Source: Ancylomarina subtilis (GTDB lineage: Bacteria; Bacteroidota; Bacteroidia; Bacteroidales; Marinifilaceae). From it: DNA of 64,000 nt. Under the pieces are notes generated by a model that was given only the letters and a program-made list of their open reading frames with translations, did no database searches and was not told where the DNA came from. Position numbers and translations under genes: made by a program. How positions within the stretch are numbered: the first letter of the stretch is position 1; the number at the start of each line of letters is the position of its first letter. The DNA lies in contig NZ_SHKN01000001.1 of NCBI RefSeq assembly GCF_004217115.1, forward strand, positions 499,781-563,780, given 5' to 3'. Positions 27,135-35,773 of the stretch are shown piece after piece.

Positions 27135-27456
27135 ACTTAATGATATGAAAAAATGTTAATTTATTTATTGCTGTCCCATAAGATCTTTTAAATAATTCGC
27201 TGTTTGTCAGCCTTTTATTCTAATTGGTTTTATTTGTATGTTAGGGGGCTTTGTTATATTACACGCGATTTATATTTGAGTTGGAATAGCTGCTAGCATT
27301 GCGGTGGATGAAATATTTAAATTTATATACTTTGTCCAATAAAATAAGTTTATTGAAAAACATAATTTTTAAAGGAGATATTATTCTGCTACTTTTGGTT
27401 TACTAACGATTCCTTAGATTCATAAGGTTTGATAAGATTAATAAAACAAGAATGAA
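27135..27456. other. Intergenic region between divergent genes
   Basis: This AT-rich stretch separates the minus-strand His-rich gene from the plus-strand membrane-protein gene. TACTTTTG at 27390-27397 is a good -7 element for the latter. I see no gene. Confidence 0.5.
27390..27397 (+). promoter_or_regulatory. Promoter -7 element of the small membrane-protein gene
   Basis: TACTTTTG matches TAnnTTTG. The start would be near 27404, about 53 bases before the ATG. The -33 region is weak. Confidence 0.45.
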
Positions 27457-27873
27457 ATGAACTATAGCGAAATAGAAAATTGGTTAAAAGCCTCAAAAGG
27501 CAGGTATACCGAACTGTATAAGGGGAGTCCTTCGGTGTATCGCATGCGCCTGTTGCTATTCTTTTTGAGAATGTTCTTTGGTTTGGTTGCCATTGTTTCG
27601 GGCATTCTGCTTTTGTTTTCTTTATTTATGAATATTGGTCAGAGCATTGCTAATGTTTTTAATCTGACTGATGTGCCCCTTTATGAAGAAGGGAAATTGA
27701 GTTTTCTAAGTATTACTTTGGGTATCCTTATGGCCGTGTCATTATTTAGTTTGTGGCTGATTAAGCTGGTTCGTCGCAGAAACAATCACATGTCTGATTT
27801 GTATTCTCTTTTGGATACGCACTTTGCTGAAGGAGAAAAGCTCTTGGATGAATACAGGCATACGATCAGCTAA
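27457..27873 (+). CDS. Hypothetical two-TM membrane protein (intact copy of a duplicate)
   Basis: The 138-residue protein has a short cytosolic start (MNYSEIENWLKASKGRY). One membrane segment is at about 31-58 (LLFFLRMFFGLVAIVSGILL), a second at about 82-103 (LSITLGILMAVSLFSLWLI), and a basic, then helical tail follows (KLVRRRNNHMSDLYSLLDTH). I do not recognise the family. A second copy lies 3218 bases downstream (30675-31091). The last 80 or so residues are almost identical, but that copy carries an early stop codon. The two copies are direct repeats enclosing the 710-residue gene. Confidence 0.75.
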   Translation: MNYSEIENWLKASKGRYTELYKGSPSVYRMRLLLFFLRMFFGLVAIVSGILLLFSLFMNIGQSIANVFNLTDVPLYEEGKLSFLSITLGILMAVSLFSLWLIKLVRRRNNHMSDLYSLLDTHFAEGEKLLDEYRHTIS

Positions 27874-28262
27874 TTAGGACGTTCTAACAGGTTCACAAGG
27901 AGACTAAAAATAAAGAGAGAAGAAAGACTTATGACTTATAGAGTAGGTCTACTGTTAATAAAAATACCATCTAGCTTGTACAATAGTTGTGACGATTCTA
28001 GAATAAAAGGAGTGAGTTTTTTGCAAGTTTTGATGAAGGGAATGGTAGCTTCGACAATTTTAATCGGTTTAATAAAGCGAGTAAGGAATTATTTGGTTTA
28101 ATAGAGTGGTGAGATTATAAGTGTATAACAGATAGGTGTATAGTTGTTTTTTTAAGTTGATAAGATCACAATGGCAAGCTTTTTTTGTCGTTATCATTTG
28201 AAATAGATCTGTTTTTTTTGCTAAATTGATATGGGTATTCATACATTTTTAAAAAAGAGATT
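27874..28262. other. Intergenic region, no gene seen
   Basis: A 389-base AT-rich region upstream of the 710-residue gene. I see no coding frame, no strong hairpin and no TAnnTTTG close to the start at 28263. Confidence 0.5.
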
Positions 28263-30395
28263 ATGGACTTTGAGAAAATTCAATTAGTTGACATAAGAGA
28301 TCTGCTTTCGAATAGTGTATATAATATTTTGATTGATAATAATATCTCAACTGTTGGTGATGTTCTGAATTTTTCTATTTCCTCCTTTGAATCAATTCGT
28401 GGTGTTGGACCACATAAGGGACACGATTATGAGCTGTTTAAACAGTTGTTAAAGAAAAAGCCTGCCAAAGTAATTAAAAGATATAAAGAAACATTGCCTC
28501 GGGTAATACCTGAGAATCTTTGTGCTATTGATATTGAATGCGTAGAACATTTAATGCACAAGTCTGTTTTTAAATTGCTTATTAGCAATGAATATAAAAA
28601 GCTGGGAGATCTTACTGATCTGTCTGTTGAAAAGTTTATGCAGTTTAAGACTTCAGGTAAGATCAAGGCTGAAAAATATGCTGATTTTCTTGTTGTTGCT
28701 CTTAAAAAACCAGACTTGATAATTCAGGCTTATCAGGTGAGTTTACCTGTGATTATTCCATCTGAGTTTCAGGTCGACGATTTTTATAATGGATTTTCAT
28801 TGTTTATTAATGAGTGCTACAAATTAAGAATTCGTCATGCTGGTTCATCTAAAAAAAAGCGTATTATAGAAAAAAGTAAACGTATCGTTCAAAATCACTT
28901 TGCTGTCGCAGATAATAATGGTAAGGCTCAGTCTTGTTTAGAAATTTCTAAGCTATTGAATGATATATCTGTAGAGAGGGTAAGACAGCTTCTATATATT
29001 GAAATAGATTATTTCAAAAAACTATTTGCTGAAGGAACAGATTCAGGCAGTGGTATAATTATCTCAGAAGCTTTATTATCATTTTACACAGATTTAAAGG
29101 CCTGCTTATTCTCAAAGGTTTATGCAGAGGATCTGTTGTATAAAATAGTGAGAGATAAATTTTTTAATCTTAATTCGGATTCAAAACAGCATGGTTATTT
29201 GATATTTATGCTGCGAATTTTAGGTTTTTATCTAGAAAGAAGTAGTCATGATCTCTTAAGCCATGAATCTGTTTTCCTAAAATTATCAGAACTTAGAGAT
29301 CCATTTAAAAAAAGATATTTTAATCTATCTGCACAAGTTTGTCGATTTTTAAATAACTATGTTTTATCTATTGATATTAATTCTCTTTTTATAGAGATAA
29401 GCAAGACAGTTGATTGTTCTTTAGATGAGATTTTGTTGGTTTGTGAGAACAGTTCTTTTGTTGATAATTTGTCTGTTAATGATGCTTACTTTTTTCAAAT
29501 GAAGTTCTCACGTTTATCCTCTTTCGAAAAAATGGCATATCGGGTATTAAAAGAAGGTGAAGAGAAGCCTATTTCTAGATATGAGCTTGCAAGAAAGATT
29601 AATGAAAGACTAATTGAGACAGATAGACATGTAACAGCAGATAATTTAGTTGCTCAATTGGTTGTTCATGAGCGATTTAAGTGTCAGGTAAGAGTGTCTT
29701 GGGTGCTTAAAGAGTGGGATGTGAATATTGATAAAATTAAAGATGTGTTGGCTAAGTGTTTCCGAATAGAAAAAAAGCCATTAAGTATTATTGAAATTCA
29801 TGATATTCTATTACATGTCTTTAAAAGAGACAATATTAGTATTGAAACTGTGCGTCAGTACATGCATCGACCTCATTTTTTTTCAATTACTAATGATGGT
29901 GAAAGGAAGTATATTTCTAAAGAATATGCTCATGTTTATTCTGACTTTTCAGTTAGGAGAAATAGCAATAAGCTTAATTGGCGATTAGTTTTAGATATTT
30001 TAAATAAATATCCAGCTTTAAGTTTAAGTAATCTACTTGCACATTGTCAGCGTGCTAATATAGACGTTAGTATGAATATGTTATCAAAATATTTATCTAA
30101 TAAAGATTGGGTGAAGATAAGCTATGATGGTTTGAGAAAATACTCTGTTGTTTCTAATTATGTTGAAATATTGGAGGCTGAAGAACAAGCTAAACCAGTC
30201 AATAAAATAAAGTTTTCTATTTTGGAAAAATTAGATAGAAATGATAAAAAACCATTGTCTGATATAATTAAATTCTGTGAGTTAAAGCATAATATGACCA
30301 AGCCAAATGCATATAAGTTGGTAAGTAAAATGGAGGCTGATATGGAGATTATTAAAGACGTTATTGACCGTAAAACTTATGTGAGAAAATATTAA
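28263..30395 (+). CDS. Uncharacterised 710-residue protein with RpoA-CTD-like, sigma-region-4-like and winged-helix-like parts
   Basis: I recognise no named family over the full length. Residues about 8-65 (VYNILIDNNISTVGDVLN, SFESIRGVGPHKG) and about 90-150 (KLLISNEYKKLGDLTDLS) look like two helix-hairpin-helix repeats of the RNA-polymerase alpha C-terminal type. Residues about 225-260 (SCLEISKLLNDISVERVRQL) resemble the helix-turn-helix of sigma region 4 (compare the sigma motif ending in RxRxRQI). From about residue 425 on, three or more segments look like winged-helix repeats (PISRYELARKINERL, PLSIIEIHDILLHVF, LSLSNLLAHC, PLSDIIKFCE). There is no catalytic motif and no membrane segment. 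Base composition is more AT-rich than the neighbouring housekeeping genes, and the gene sits between direct repeats. I infer a DNA- or polymerase-binding protein acquired by transfer. Domain calls are by eye. Confidence 0.7.
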   Translation: MDFEKIQLVDIRDLLSNSVYNILIDNNISTVGDVLNFSISSFESIRGVGPHKGHDYELFKQLLKKKPAKVIKRYKETLPRVIPENLCAIDIECVEHLMHKSVFKLLISNEYKKLGDLTDLSVEKFMQFKTSGKIKAEKYADFLVVALKKPDLIIQAYQVSLPVIIPSEFQVDDFYNGFSLFINECYKLRIRHAGSSKKKRIIEKSKRIVQNHFAVADNNGKAQSCLEISKLLNDISVERVRQLLYIEIDYFKKLFAEGTDSGSGIIISEALLSFYTDLKACLFSKVYAEDLLYKIVRDKFFNLNSDSKQHGYLIFMLRILGFYLERSSHDLLSHESVFLKLSELRDPFKKRYFNLSAQVCRFLNNYVLSIDINSLFIEISKTVDCSLDEILLVCENSSFVDNLSVNDAYFFQMKFSRLSSFEKMAYRVLKEGEEKPISRYELARKINERLIETDRHVTADNLVAQLVVHERFKCQVRVSWVLKEWDVNIDKIKDVLAKCFRIEKKPLSIIEIHDILLHVFKRDNISIETVRQYMHRPHFFSITNDGERKYISKEYAHVYSDFSVRRNSNKLNWRLVLDILNKYPALSLSNLLAHCQRANIDVSMNMLSKYLSNKDWVKISYDGLRKYSVVSNYVEILEAEEQAKPVNKIKFSILEKLDRNDKKPLSDIIKFCELKHNMTKPNAYKLVSKMEADMEIIKDVIDRKTYVRKY

Positions 30396-30674
30396 CAGGT
30401 ATCAGATAACTCAATTGGTCAAATACCTTATAGATATACTAATTTGAAAAATATTAGGGTCCCAGTGTATAATAAAATTGAAGTGTTGAGGGTAACTCAA
30501 TAACATAAACTAAGGGGAAACTCTTTTGTAATCTGCATAAAGTCAAGCACTATTTAATCTAACTAGTTACTTCCGCTTGCCTCACAACAAAATCATGACA
30601 GCTGCTTAAATGTTTTACCTTTAATACACTTACTTCAAATTGGTTGCTGATATAATTTATAAAACAACATTATC

Positions 30675-31091
30675 ATGAATTACAGCGAAATAAAAAACTG
30701 GTTATAAGCCTCAAAAGAGAGGTGTTCCGATTTATCTAAGGGCAGTCCTTCGGTTTACCGTATGCGCTTGTTGTTATTCTTTTTAAGGCTGTTCTTTGGT
30801 TTTGTTGCCATTGCCTTGGGCATCCTGCTTTTGTTTTCCTTATTAATGAATATTGGGCAGAGCATTGCTAATGTTTTTAATCTGACTGATGTGCCCCTTT
30901 ATGAAGAAGGGAAATTGAGTTTTCTAAGTATTACTTTGGGTATCCTTATGGCTGTGTCATTATTTAGTTTGTGGCTCATAAAGTTGGTTCGTCGCAGAAA
31001 CAACCACATGTCTGATTTGTATTCTCTTTTGGATACGCACTTTGCTGAGGGAGAAAAGCTCTTGAATGAATACAGGCATATGATAAGCTAA
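30675..31091 (+). pseudogene. Second copy of the two-TM membrane protein, broken by a nonsense codon
   Basis: The ATG at 30675 starts MNYSEIKNWL, matching the copy at 27457, but codon 11 is TAA (30705-30707) where the intact copy has AAA (Lys). The frame continues without further stops to 31091 and encodes a tail almost identical to the intact copy. A restart at the ATG at 30762 would give 109 residues that keep both membrane segments, so a shortened product is possible. No clear promoter was found upstream. A palindromic repeat/terminator follows 16 bases after the stop. Confidence 0.8.
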
Positions 31092-31106
31092 TGTCAACTT
31101 AATCCT

Positions 31107-31159
31107 AAACCTGACAGGTTTACTAACATCTTGTAAATAAACCTGTCAGGTTTTTTTTT
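31107..31159 (+). terminator. Terminator-like hairpin, first palindrome of the repeat array
   Basis: AAACCTGACAGGTTT (31107-31121) is perfectly complementary to AAACCTGTCAGGTTT (31139-31153). A run of nine T residues begins at 31151. It can terminate transcription and is also the first member of the repeat family described for this stretch. Confidence 0.75.
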
Positions 31160-31597
31160 GGATAAGAAGAATTGACTGTCCCGAATTAATTGGGACAGGA
31201 TCTGTTAGCGTTGAATAAGGTTGGGGATAAGGAATTTAACGCTGTTAGGTACCTGTATTCTGAAAGGTTGGCAAAATATTCAGACCTGACAGATTTACTA
31301 ATATCATGTGAATAAACCTGTCAGGTTTTTTTAGGATAAGAAGAGAATAAGGTTGGGGGTAAGGAATTTAACGCTGTTAGGTACCTGTATTCTGAAAGGT
31401 TGGCAAAATATTCAGACCTGACAGATTTACTAATATCATGTGAATAAACCTGTCAGTTTTTTTTTGATAAGAAGAATTGACTGTCCCGAATTAATTGGAA
31501 CAGGATCTGTTAGCGTTGAATAAGGTTGGGGGTAAGGAATTTAACGCTTTTAGGTACCTGTATTCTGACAGGTTTCCAAAACCAGTCAGGTCTATTT
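31107..31597. repeat. Array of palindromic repeats (REP/BIME-like) beside the RAYT gene
   Basis: The stretch repeats a complex unit of about 130-175 bases. Each unit has a CCTGACAG...CTGTCAGG stem (near 31107-31153, 31283-31326 and 31416-31457) and a CTGTCCC...GGGACAG palindrome (31176-31198; degraded near 31481-31503, missing in the middle unit). It also has a segment starting GAATAAGGTTGGGG at 31213, 31345 and 31518. Spacings of 132 and 173 differ because the middle unit lacks the CTGTCCC part. A last partial palindrome CTGACAGGTT...AACCAGTCAG abuts the transposase stop. There are no CRISPR-type regular spacers. Confidence 0.85.
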
Positions 31598-32179
31598 TTA
31601 AATCCCCAACCATTCCTCCAATTGCATCGTTTCAACTGCTTTGTTATGCATGTATTTAAAGTTCACTTCATCGTCGAACCATTCTAAGGTTTCATTACGA
31701 TTTAGTCTTGTGGGTTTTAGGCTAAGGCAAGTCAAATATGAACTCCATCCGTATTCAGCAGGATTACTGCAAAAATCATGGTGAACGGGATTGTTATGGA
31801 TATACAACACTAATTGCATTAAATAGGATTCATCTTCAATTATCTTCCTTTTGAAGGGGCGTTCGAAGAGGGCACCGTGGCGCTTGTTTCGTTTGTTAAA
31901 AGCCTTGGTGTAAGCATTAAATAGGTTTGAAAAATATTGGTGTGGTGGTTTCAGGCCCGACAGGTCTATTTCATCAACGTCTTTTATTCTGACCAATAAA
32001 TGAAAATGATTTGGCATCAGTACCCAGGCAAATGTATCTGCAATCAGATTGATATACTTTTCGTATAAATTAAGGAAGTAAGTGTAATTGTCTTCTTCAG
32101 TAAATAAATTGCAGCCGTTTATTCCACGATTGTAGATATGATAATATCTGCCAGCTTCGAGCGTGTCTATAGTTTGCAT
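31598..32179 (-). mobile_element. REP-associated tyrosine transposase (RAYT, Y1/HUH type)
   Basis: The 193-residue protein has the TnpA_REP signature. It starts with GRYYHIYNRGINGCNLF, has the HUH metal-binding motif in WVLMPNHFHLLVRI (about residues 54-67), then FNKRNKRHGALFERPFKRK. The candidate catalytic tyrosine segment LVLYIHNNPVHH lies near residue 130. RAYTs are single-strand nucleases that act on REP-type hairpins and are usually single-copy and immobile themselves. It is intact and flanked on both sides by related palindromes. A short stretch inside the gene (31959-31971, GACAGGTCTATTT) also resembles the repeat edge at 31585-31597. Confidence 0.9.
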
Positions 32180-32283
32180 ATCCAGATTCCAATCATTTAA
32201 ATTAGATATAAGATTAATAAAATTAGATGATTATATGTGAAAACGCAAGCCTCTATGACCCTCTATGATTTTATTTAAACACT

Positions 32284-32320
32284 ACAGCCCTAACAAATAT
32301 TAGAAATCTGTCAGGGCTGT
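32284..32320. repeat. Palindrome on the 5-prime side of the RAYT gene, related to the array
   Basis: ACAGCCCTAACA pairs with TGTCAGGGCTGT (12 bp, one mismatch). Read on the minus strand it contains CCTGACAGATTTCTAATAT, nearly the same as CCTGACAGATTTACTAATAT in the downstream array. The RAYT gene is therefore bracketed by related hairpins in opposite orientation. Confidence 0.7.
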
Positions 32321-32342
32321 TGGCTTGATGTATGAGGTTTGA

Positions 32343-33437
32343 TTAAAGTTTTCGCAGTCTCTCATTGATGGCCTTCCAATAGGCCTTATGAAAGCTCATG
32401 CTTTCGTGATCCAACCAGTCGGCAAATGTTTTGGCTTCACCCTTTGGGGTAAAACGCACCTTGTTTTTCGGATTGTAAAAGTCTGTTCTTTCGGGATGAA
32501 ACTGGATGCCCCACACATTGGGGTAAGTTTTGTGGCTGATGGCCTCAATAATTTTTCCATCCATAGAGCGTGCCGATATTCTAAAGCCTTTGCCTAATTT
32601 TTTAATGGCCTGATGATGATAGGAATTAACCATAGGGCATGCCTTTTTCTGTATTCCCGTTAGTTTAGTGAAGGTGTTTCCTTTGAACCTGATATGGTGA
32701 AAGTGAAAACCGGATAGTCCCCGTTTTTCATTTTCGGGCATATGGTTGTAATAGTTTCTGTGTATTTCATTCTCCCCGAGCTGATCCAGGCCTTCACTTT
32801 CGTTGCCATGATAGACTTCGGAGGGGATATCCTGTATCAGGCTGCCACCTGTAGCCACATTCATGCTTTGCATGCCCAGGCAGATCCCATGAACCAAATA
32901 ATCGGGCTTTTGTTTCAGGAAAGCTTTAGGTTGATGATTTTGTCTGCCTCCCAACAGGTGATAGATAAAGGAGAGCTCGAAATAATGACGATAAGGATCG
33001 TAAACTTTGGTTAGCGGGTTTTGTTCCTCATGATATAAGGCTGCCGGTATATCGGGGCCTCCAAAAAAGAAACTGGCAACACTGTGAGTAAACAGCTCGT
33101 AAAATTTATCGGTCAGCTCGTTTTTCTGAAACAGGCTGTCGGCATATAAACTGTCGTTCAACTCCACCAAATACATATTAAAAGCCTTTAGGGTATCCAA
33201 TACGGCCTGCGATTCAGCATAATCGTATTCTTCTTTGCTATGGTAAAGTCCCACCAGCTGAATAGAATCCAGATCGAGTAAACCTTTATTTGAAAGGGTG
33301 CTTAAAATATTGATATTGCCAGCAGTAGGATGAGCAATCAGTATGCGTTTGTTCAGATGGTCGGGTAGAGGCTTTAGCAGTTGAGCCTGCAAGAGACTGA
33401 CAGGCAATAGCAGAATTAAGAGTAATTTGAATTTCAT
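32343..33437 (-). CDS. Secreted class-I glutamine amidotransferase-like (peptidase C26/PuuD-type) protein
   Basis: The 364-residue protein has a signal peptide (MKFKLLLILLLPVSLLQAQ) and a class-I amidotransferase domain. The nucleophile elbow is VHGICLGMQSMNVATGG and the His-Glu pair is in VWGIQFHPERTDF, so the Cys-His-Glu triad is present. FFFGGPDIPAALYHEEQNP is the family's early glycine segment. Peptidase C26 members cleave gamma-glutamyl bonds. A secreted form suggests peptide or polyglutamate breakdown in the periplasm, which is inference. It stands alone upstream of the RAYT region. Confidence 0.82.
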   Translation of the reverse strand: MKFKLLLILLLPVSLLQAQLLKPLPDHLNKRILIAHPTAGNINILSTLSNKGLLDLDSIQLVGLYHSKEEYDYAESQAVLDTLKAFNMYLVELNDSLYADSLFQKNELTDKFYELFTHSVASFFFGGPDIPAALYHEEQNPLTKVYDPYRHYFELSFIYHLLGGRQNHQPKAFLKQKPDYLVHGICLGMQSMNVATGGSLIQDIPSEVYHGNESEGLDQLGENEIHRNYYNHMPENEKRGLSGFHFHHIRFKGNTFTKLTGIQKKACPMVNSYHHQAIKKLGKGFRISARSMDGKIIEAISHKTYPNVWGIQFHPERTDFYNPKNKVRFTPKGEAKTFADWLDHESMSFHKAYWKAINERLRKL

Positions 33438-33819
33438 GATTTTCCTTTTGTATTAGACAGTAGCTGCAGAGAGCACAATCAAAAATAAGATATAATCTTG
33501 GTTTATACTTAATTCTCCTTTCTTTAAATTGATTTAAGATGTACAGATCGAAGATGCTCTTAGTGTCAATTAACTTTTATTATCTCTAATGTGGGAGTCC
33601 AAAAATGCTTGAGACTGATTTGATATGACTTGTGATAAAAGTGGCTTATTTATATTTAGACGTACGATAAATTAGGATGAAACACTCTTTTTTTCAAAGT
33701 TTAGGCTCCTAAAATTTGTTCTTTATAAATTAATATTATAATTTACAAGTTGTTTACTTATACAGACTTAAGTAAAATTAAGTCTGAAAACAAGCTGACT
33801 ATACCAAATACACACTCGT
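33438..33819. other. Intergenic region between divergent genes
   Basis: It contains TATTTTTG on the minus strand (33480-33487), a possible -7 element of the amidotransferase gene. A 9-bp inverted repeat CAGACTTAA/TTAAGTCTG (33763-33786) lies 33 bases before the start of the 500-residue gene and could be an operator or leader hairpin. I see no gene. Confidence 0.45.
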
Positions 33820-35322
33820 ATGACAAGCAAGCAACTGTTCCCGAAAGAGATGCTTGAGACTCGGCAGTCTGAGTCTTCCGATGCCTTTGTTTATTTTGAA
33901 AAGCGCTTATCTTTTGTTCTTACGGAATATCTTTATGAATCCCCCTCTGTAGATTTGCTAAGTCAGGCTGAAAAACAAATGATCTTTGATTTGTTGTGGT
34001 CGGTTCTTCCCCCAAAAAGACAGCCTGAAAATGCGATAAGTGACTCCGAATTAAACATGATAGAAGAGGGGTATCAGGAAATCATTCATGAATTTCGGCT
34101 TATGTATGAAGGAAAGCCGATTAGTTTGTTGGATTTTAATATATTAGCGGCATTTTATCATGTGCTGTATCATAGAATTGAATCGAAAGGTCGTGCACGA
34201 AAATTGAAACAAGCCTTTGCGGTTCCAAGTTTAGAGGGGATTTCCTTATTGAAAAAAGTACCCGGGTATTATTCAGGCTGTATGGCTATATTATTAAGTC
34301 GACTGAATGATGTTAGGAAAAAGTATTATGTCTTTGAAATGAAACGATCAGAAGATCCGGTTCATTTAAATATGACGCTGAGTCCTGTTCTTTCGGTTTA
34401 TTGGGTCAGACAAGAATCGCTGGTGATACATCGCTCAAGGCGTTTGGTCTATAAGCTGTTCAGGCCGGGATATGCTTCAGGAATTCAAGGGCTGATGATC
34501 CCCAAGTCCAAGTTGGGACAGCATTATCAGGGGGCAAAAGATGCCTTGCATCTGTATATTCAAGATGATGCCATAAAAGGATTGGCGACAAGTTTGGATA
34601 TATTCGATCAGAGGTCGGTGAATACCATTCTGAACCTGAACTTAGCGCTCTGGAATGATATTGAATACTATGAGGATAATCTGTTGTTGCCGCTTCAGAT
34701 TTGTCAGATTCATGTGGGGTATTGGGTTTGTAATGTTGTAGAGGACAAGTTGGTGGCTCGCACATTTCGCTTAATCACCCATAACAATACCCCCCAGGGA
34801 GATCGTTTATCAGACGTTTTGGGACGTTCTAAGTTAGACATAAAGAACTGGAATAGTGATAGATTGGGCTTTTTTACTAAAGTGGAAAATCAAGAGGTCA
34901 TCAGGTTATATAAAGAGGCAGGTTTTAATGAACTGTTTCGATTGAAGGATTTTAATTTAAATATCGAAGTCATGCAAGAAGCGAATTATAAAGATTTTCT
35001 GGCTTACATCAGGGAAGGTGAGCAAACGGAAGCTTGTGTTGGAGGAAGAAGTCATGAGGCACTGGAATTACAAAATCAGTCTTTAGGTAAATTAGTATAC
35101 TTACTGCTTTTGAATACTGCGGGTTGGATAGCGGGTCTGTTTTTTAAGATGATGTATTCGGTTGTCTTTTGGTTTAGGGGGCTAAGCAAATTGCATTCTG
35201 AAGAGAAGTTTGAGGGTGTTAATCAGAAGACGGTTGGACTTCCGAATGATGAATTGCCTATGCAAAAGGAATACGATTTAAGCCATGATCAGTCAAAAGT
35301 TCTAGAGGAGCAAATCGGTTGA
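33820..35322 (+). CDS. Uncharacterised 500-residue protein with C-terminal membrane segment
   Basis: I do not recognise this protein. Residues 1-420 look soluble, mixed helix and strand, rich in aromatic residues (VPGYYSGCMAILLSRLNDVR, ICQIHVGYWVCNVVEDKL). One hydrophobic stretch is at about 425-450 (KLVYLLLLNTAGWIAGLFFK), possibly a hairpin or single pass, followed by a charged tail. There is no signal peptide, so the large part is likely cytosolic and anchored at the C-terminus. The gene stands alone, 451 bases before the histidine kinase on the same strand. No catalytic motif is visible. Confidence 0.65.
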   Translation: MTSKQLFPKEMLETRQSESSDAFVYFEKRLSFVLTEYLYESPSVDLLSQAEKQMIFDLLWSVLPPKRQPENAISDSELNMIEEGYQEIIHEFRLMYEGKPISLLDFNILAAFYHVLYHRIESKGRARKLKQAFAVPSLEGISLLKKVPGYYSGCMAILLSRLNDVRKKYYVFEMKRSEDPVHLNMTLSPVLSVYWVRQESLVIHRSRRLVYKLFRPGYASGIQGLMIPKSKLGQHYQGAKDALHLYIQDDAIKGLATSLDIFDQRSVNTILNLNLALWNDIEYYEDNLLLPLQICQIHVGYWVCNVVEDKLVARTFRLITHNNTPQGDRLSDVLGRSKLDIKNWNSDRLGFFTKVENQEVIRLYKEAGFNELFRLKDFNLNIEVMQEANYKDFLAYIREGEQTEACVGGRSHEALELQNQSLGKLVYLLLLNTAGWIAGLFFKMMYSVVFWFRGLSKLHSEEKFEGVNQKTVGLPNDELPMQKEYDLSHDQSKVLEEQIG

Positions 35323-35773
35323 TCGAATTGTTTTAGATTGCTTTTGTTATAAGATTTTACTCAAGTTATAAATTGTATACGATTACCTATATGCATGTGA
35401 AGATTAGCGACTGCACACAGATTGGGTATTAAAACTACTATTCGCATCTATTCTGCACGTTCTTTCTACTTGATTAGCCTTTTATCCTAAGTTAAAACTT
35501 AGGGTAAAAGGTTTTCTATTTTGATGCAATTGTAAAATGTATGCCTCAAGTTTTATGCACAAAAAATAGAAGCAATAAAGATGCATGCATAAAAATTGGT
35601 ACGCCGTTTTCTTATATGACCGTTGATTGCTCATAAAGACTTTCGCCTTGTTGCGAGTGCTATAGACATTGGACAGATTCTGTCGGAATAAAAGACTTAA
35701 AGTTCTGTATTTAACTGAAAAATTTTTTTATAGAAAGTTTTATTCTTATTTTAGCTATAGGCTTCATTAACAT
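35323..35773. other. Intergenic region with one hairpin
   Basis: The only clear structure is the hairpin at 35478-35511. The rest is AT-rich with no coding frame. No confident promoter for the kinase is seen. Confidence 0.5.
35478..35516 (+). terminator. Terminator-like hairpin upstream of the sensor kinase
   Basis: CCTTTTATCCTAAGTT pairs with ACTTAGGGTAAAAGG around an AAA loop (one mismatch), followed by TTTTC. It lies about 155 bases after the 500-residue gene. Confidence 0.6.

Noticed and set aside
28263-30395. The 710-residue protein considered as a true sigma factor
   Set aside because: It has no region 2 (the core-binding and -10-melting part) and is far too long. Only a region-4-like helix-turn-helix is visible.
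30675-31091. Stop codon in the second membrane-protein copy considered as programmed readthrough
   Set aside because: It is TAA with no special downstream context, and the intact copy has AAA at this position. A single-base nonsense change is simpler.
31107-31597. Repeat array considered as a CRISPR array
   Set aside because: The units are 130-175 bases and contain palindromes. The spacing is irregular because one unit lacks a module, there are no unique spacers, and there are no cas genes. The adjacent RAYT explains it better.
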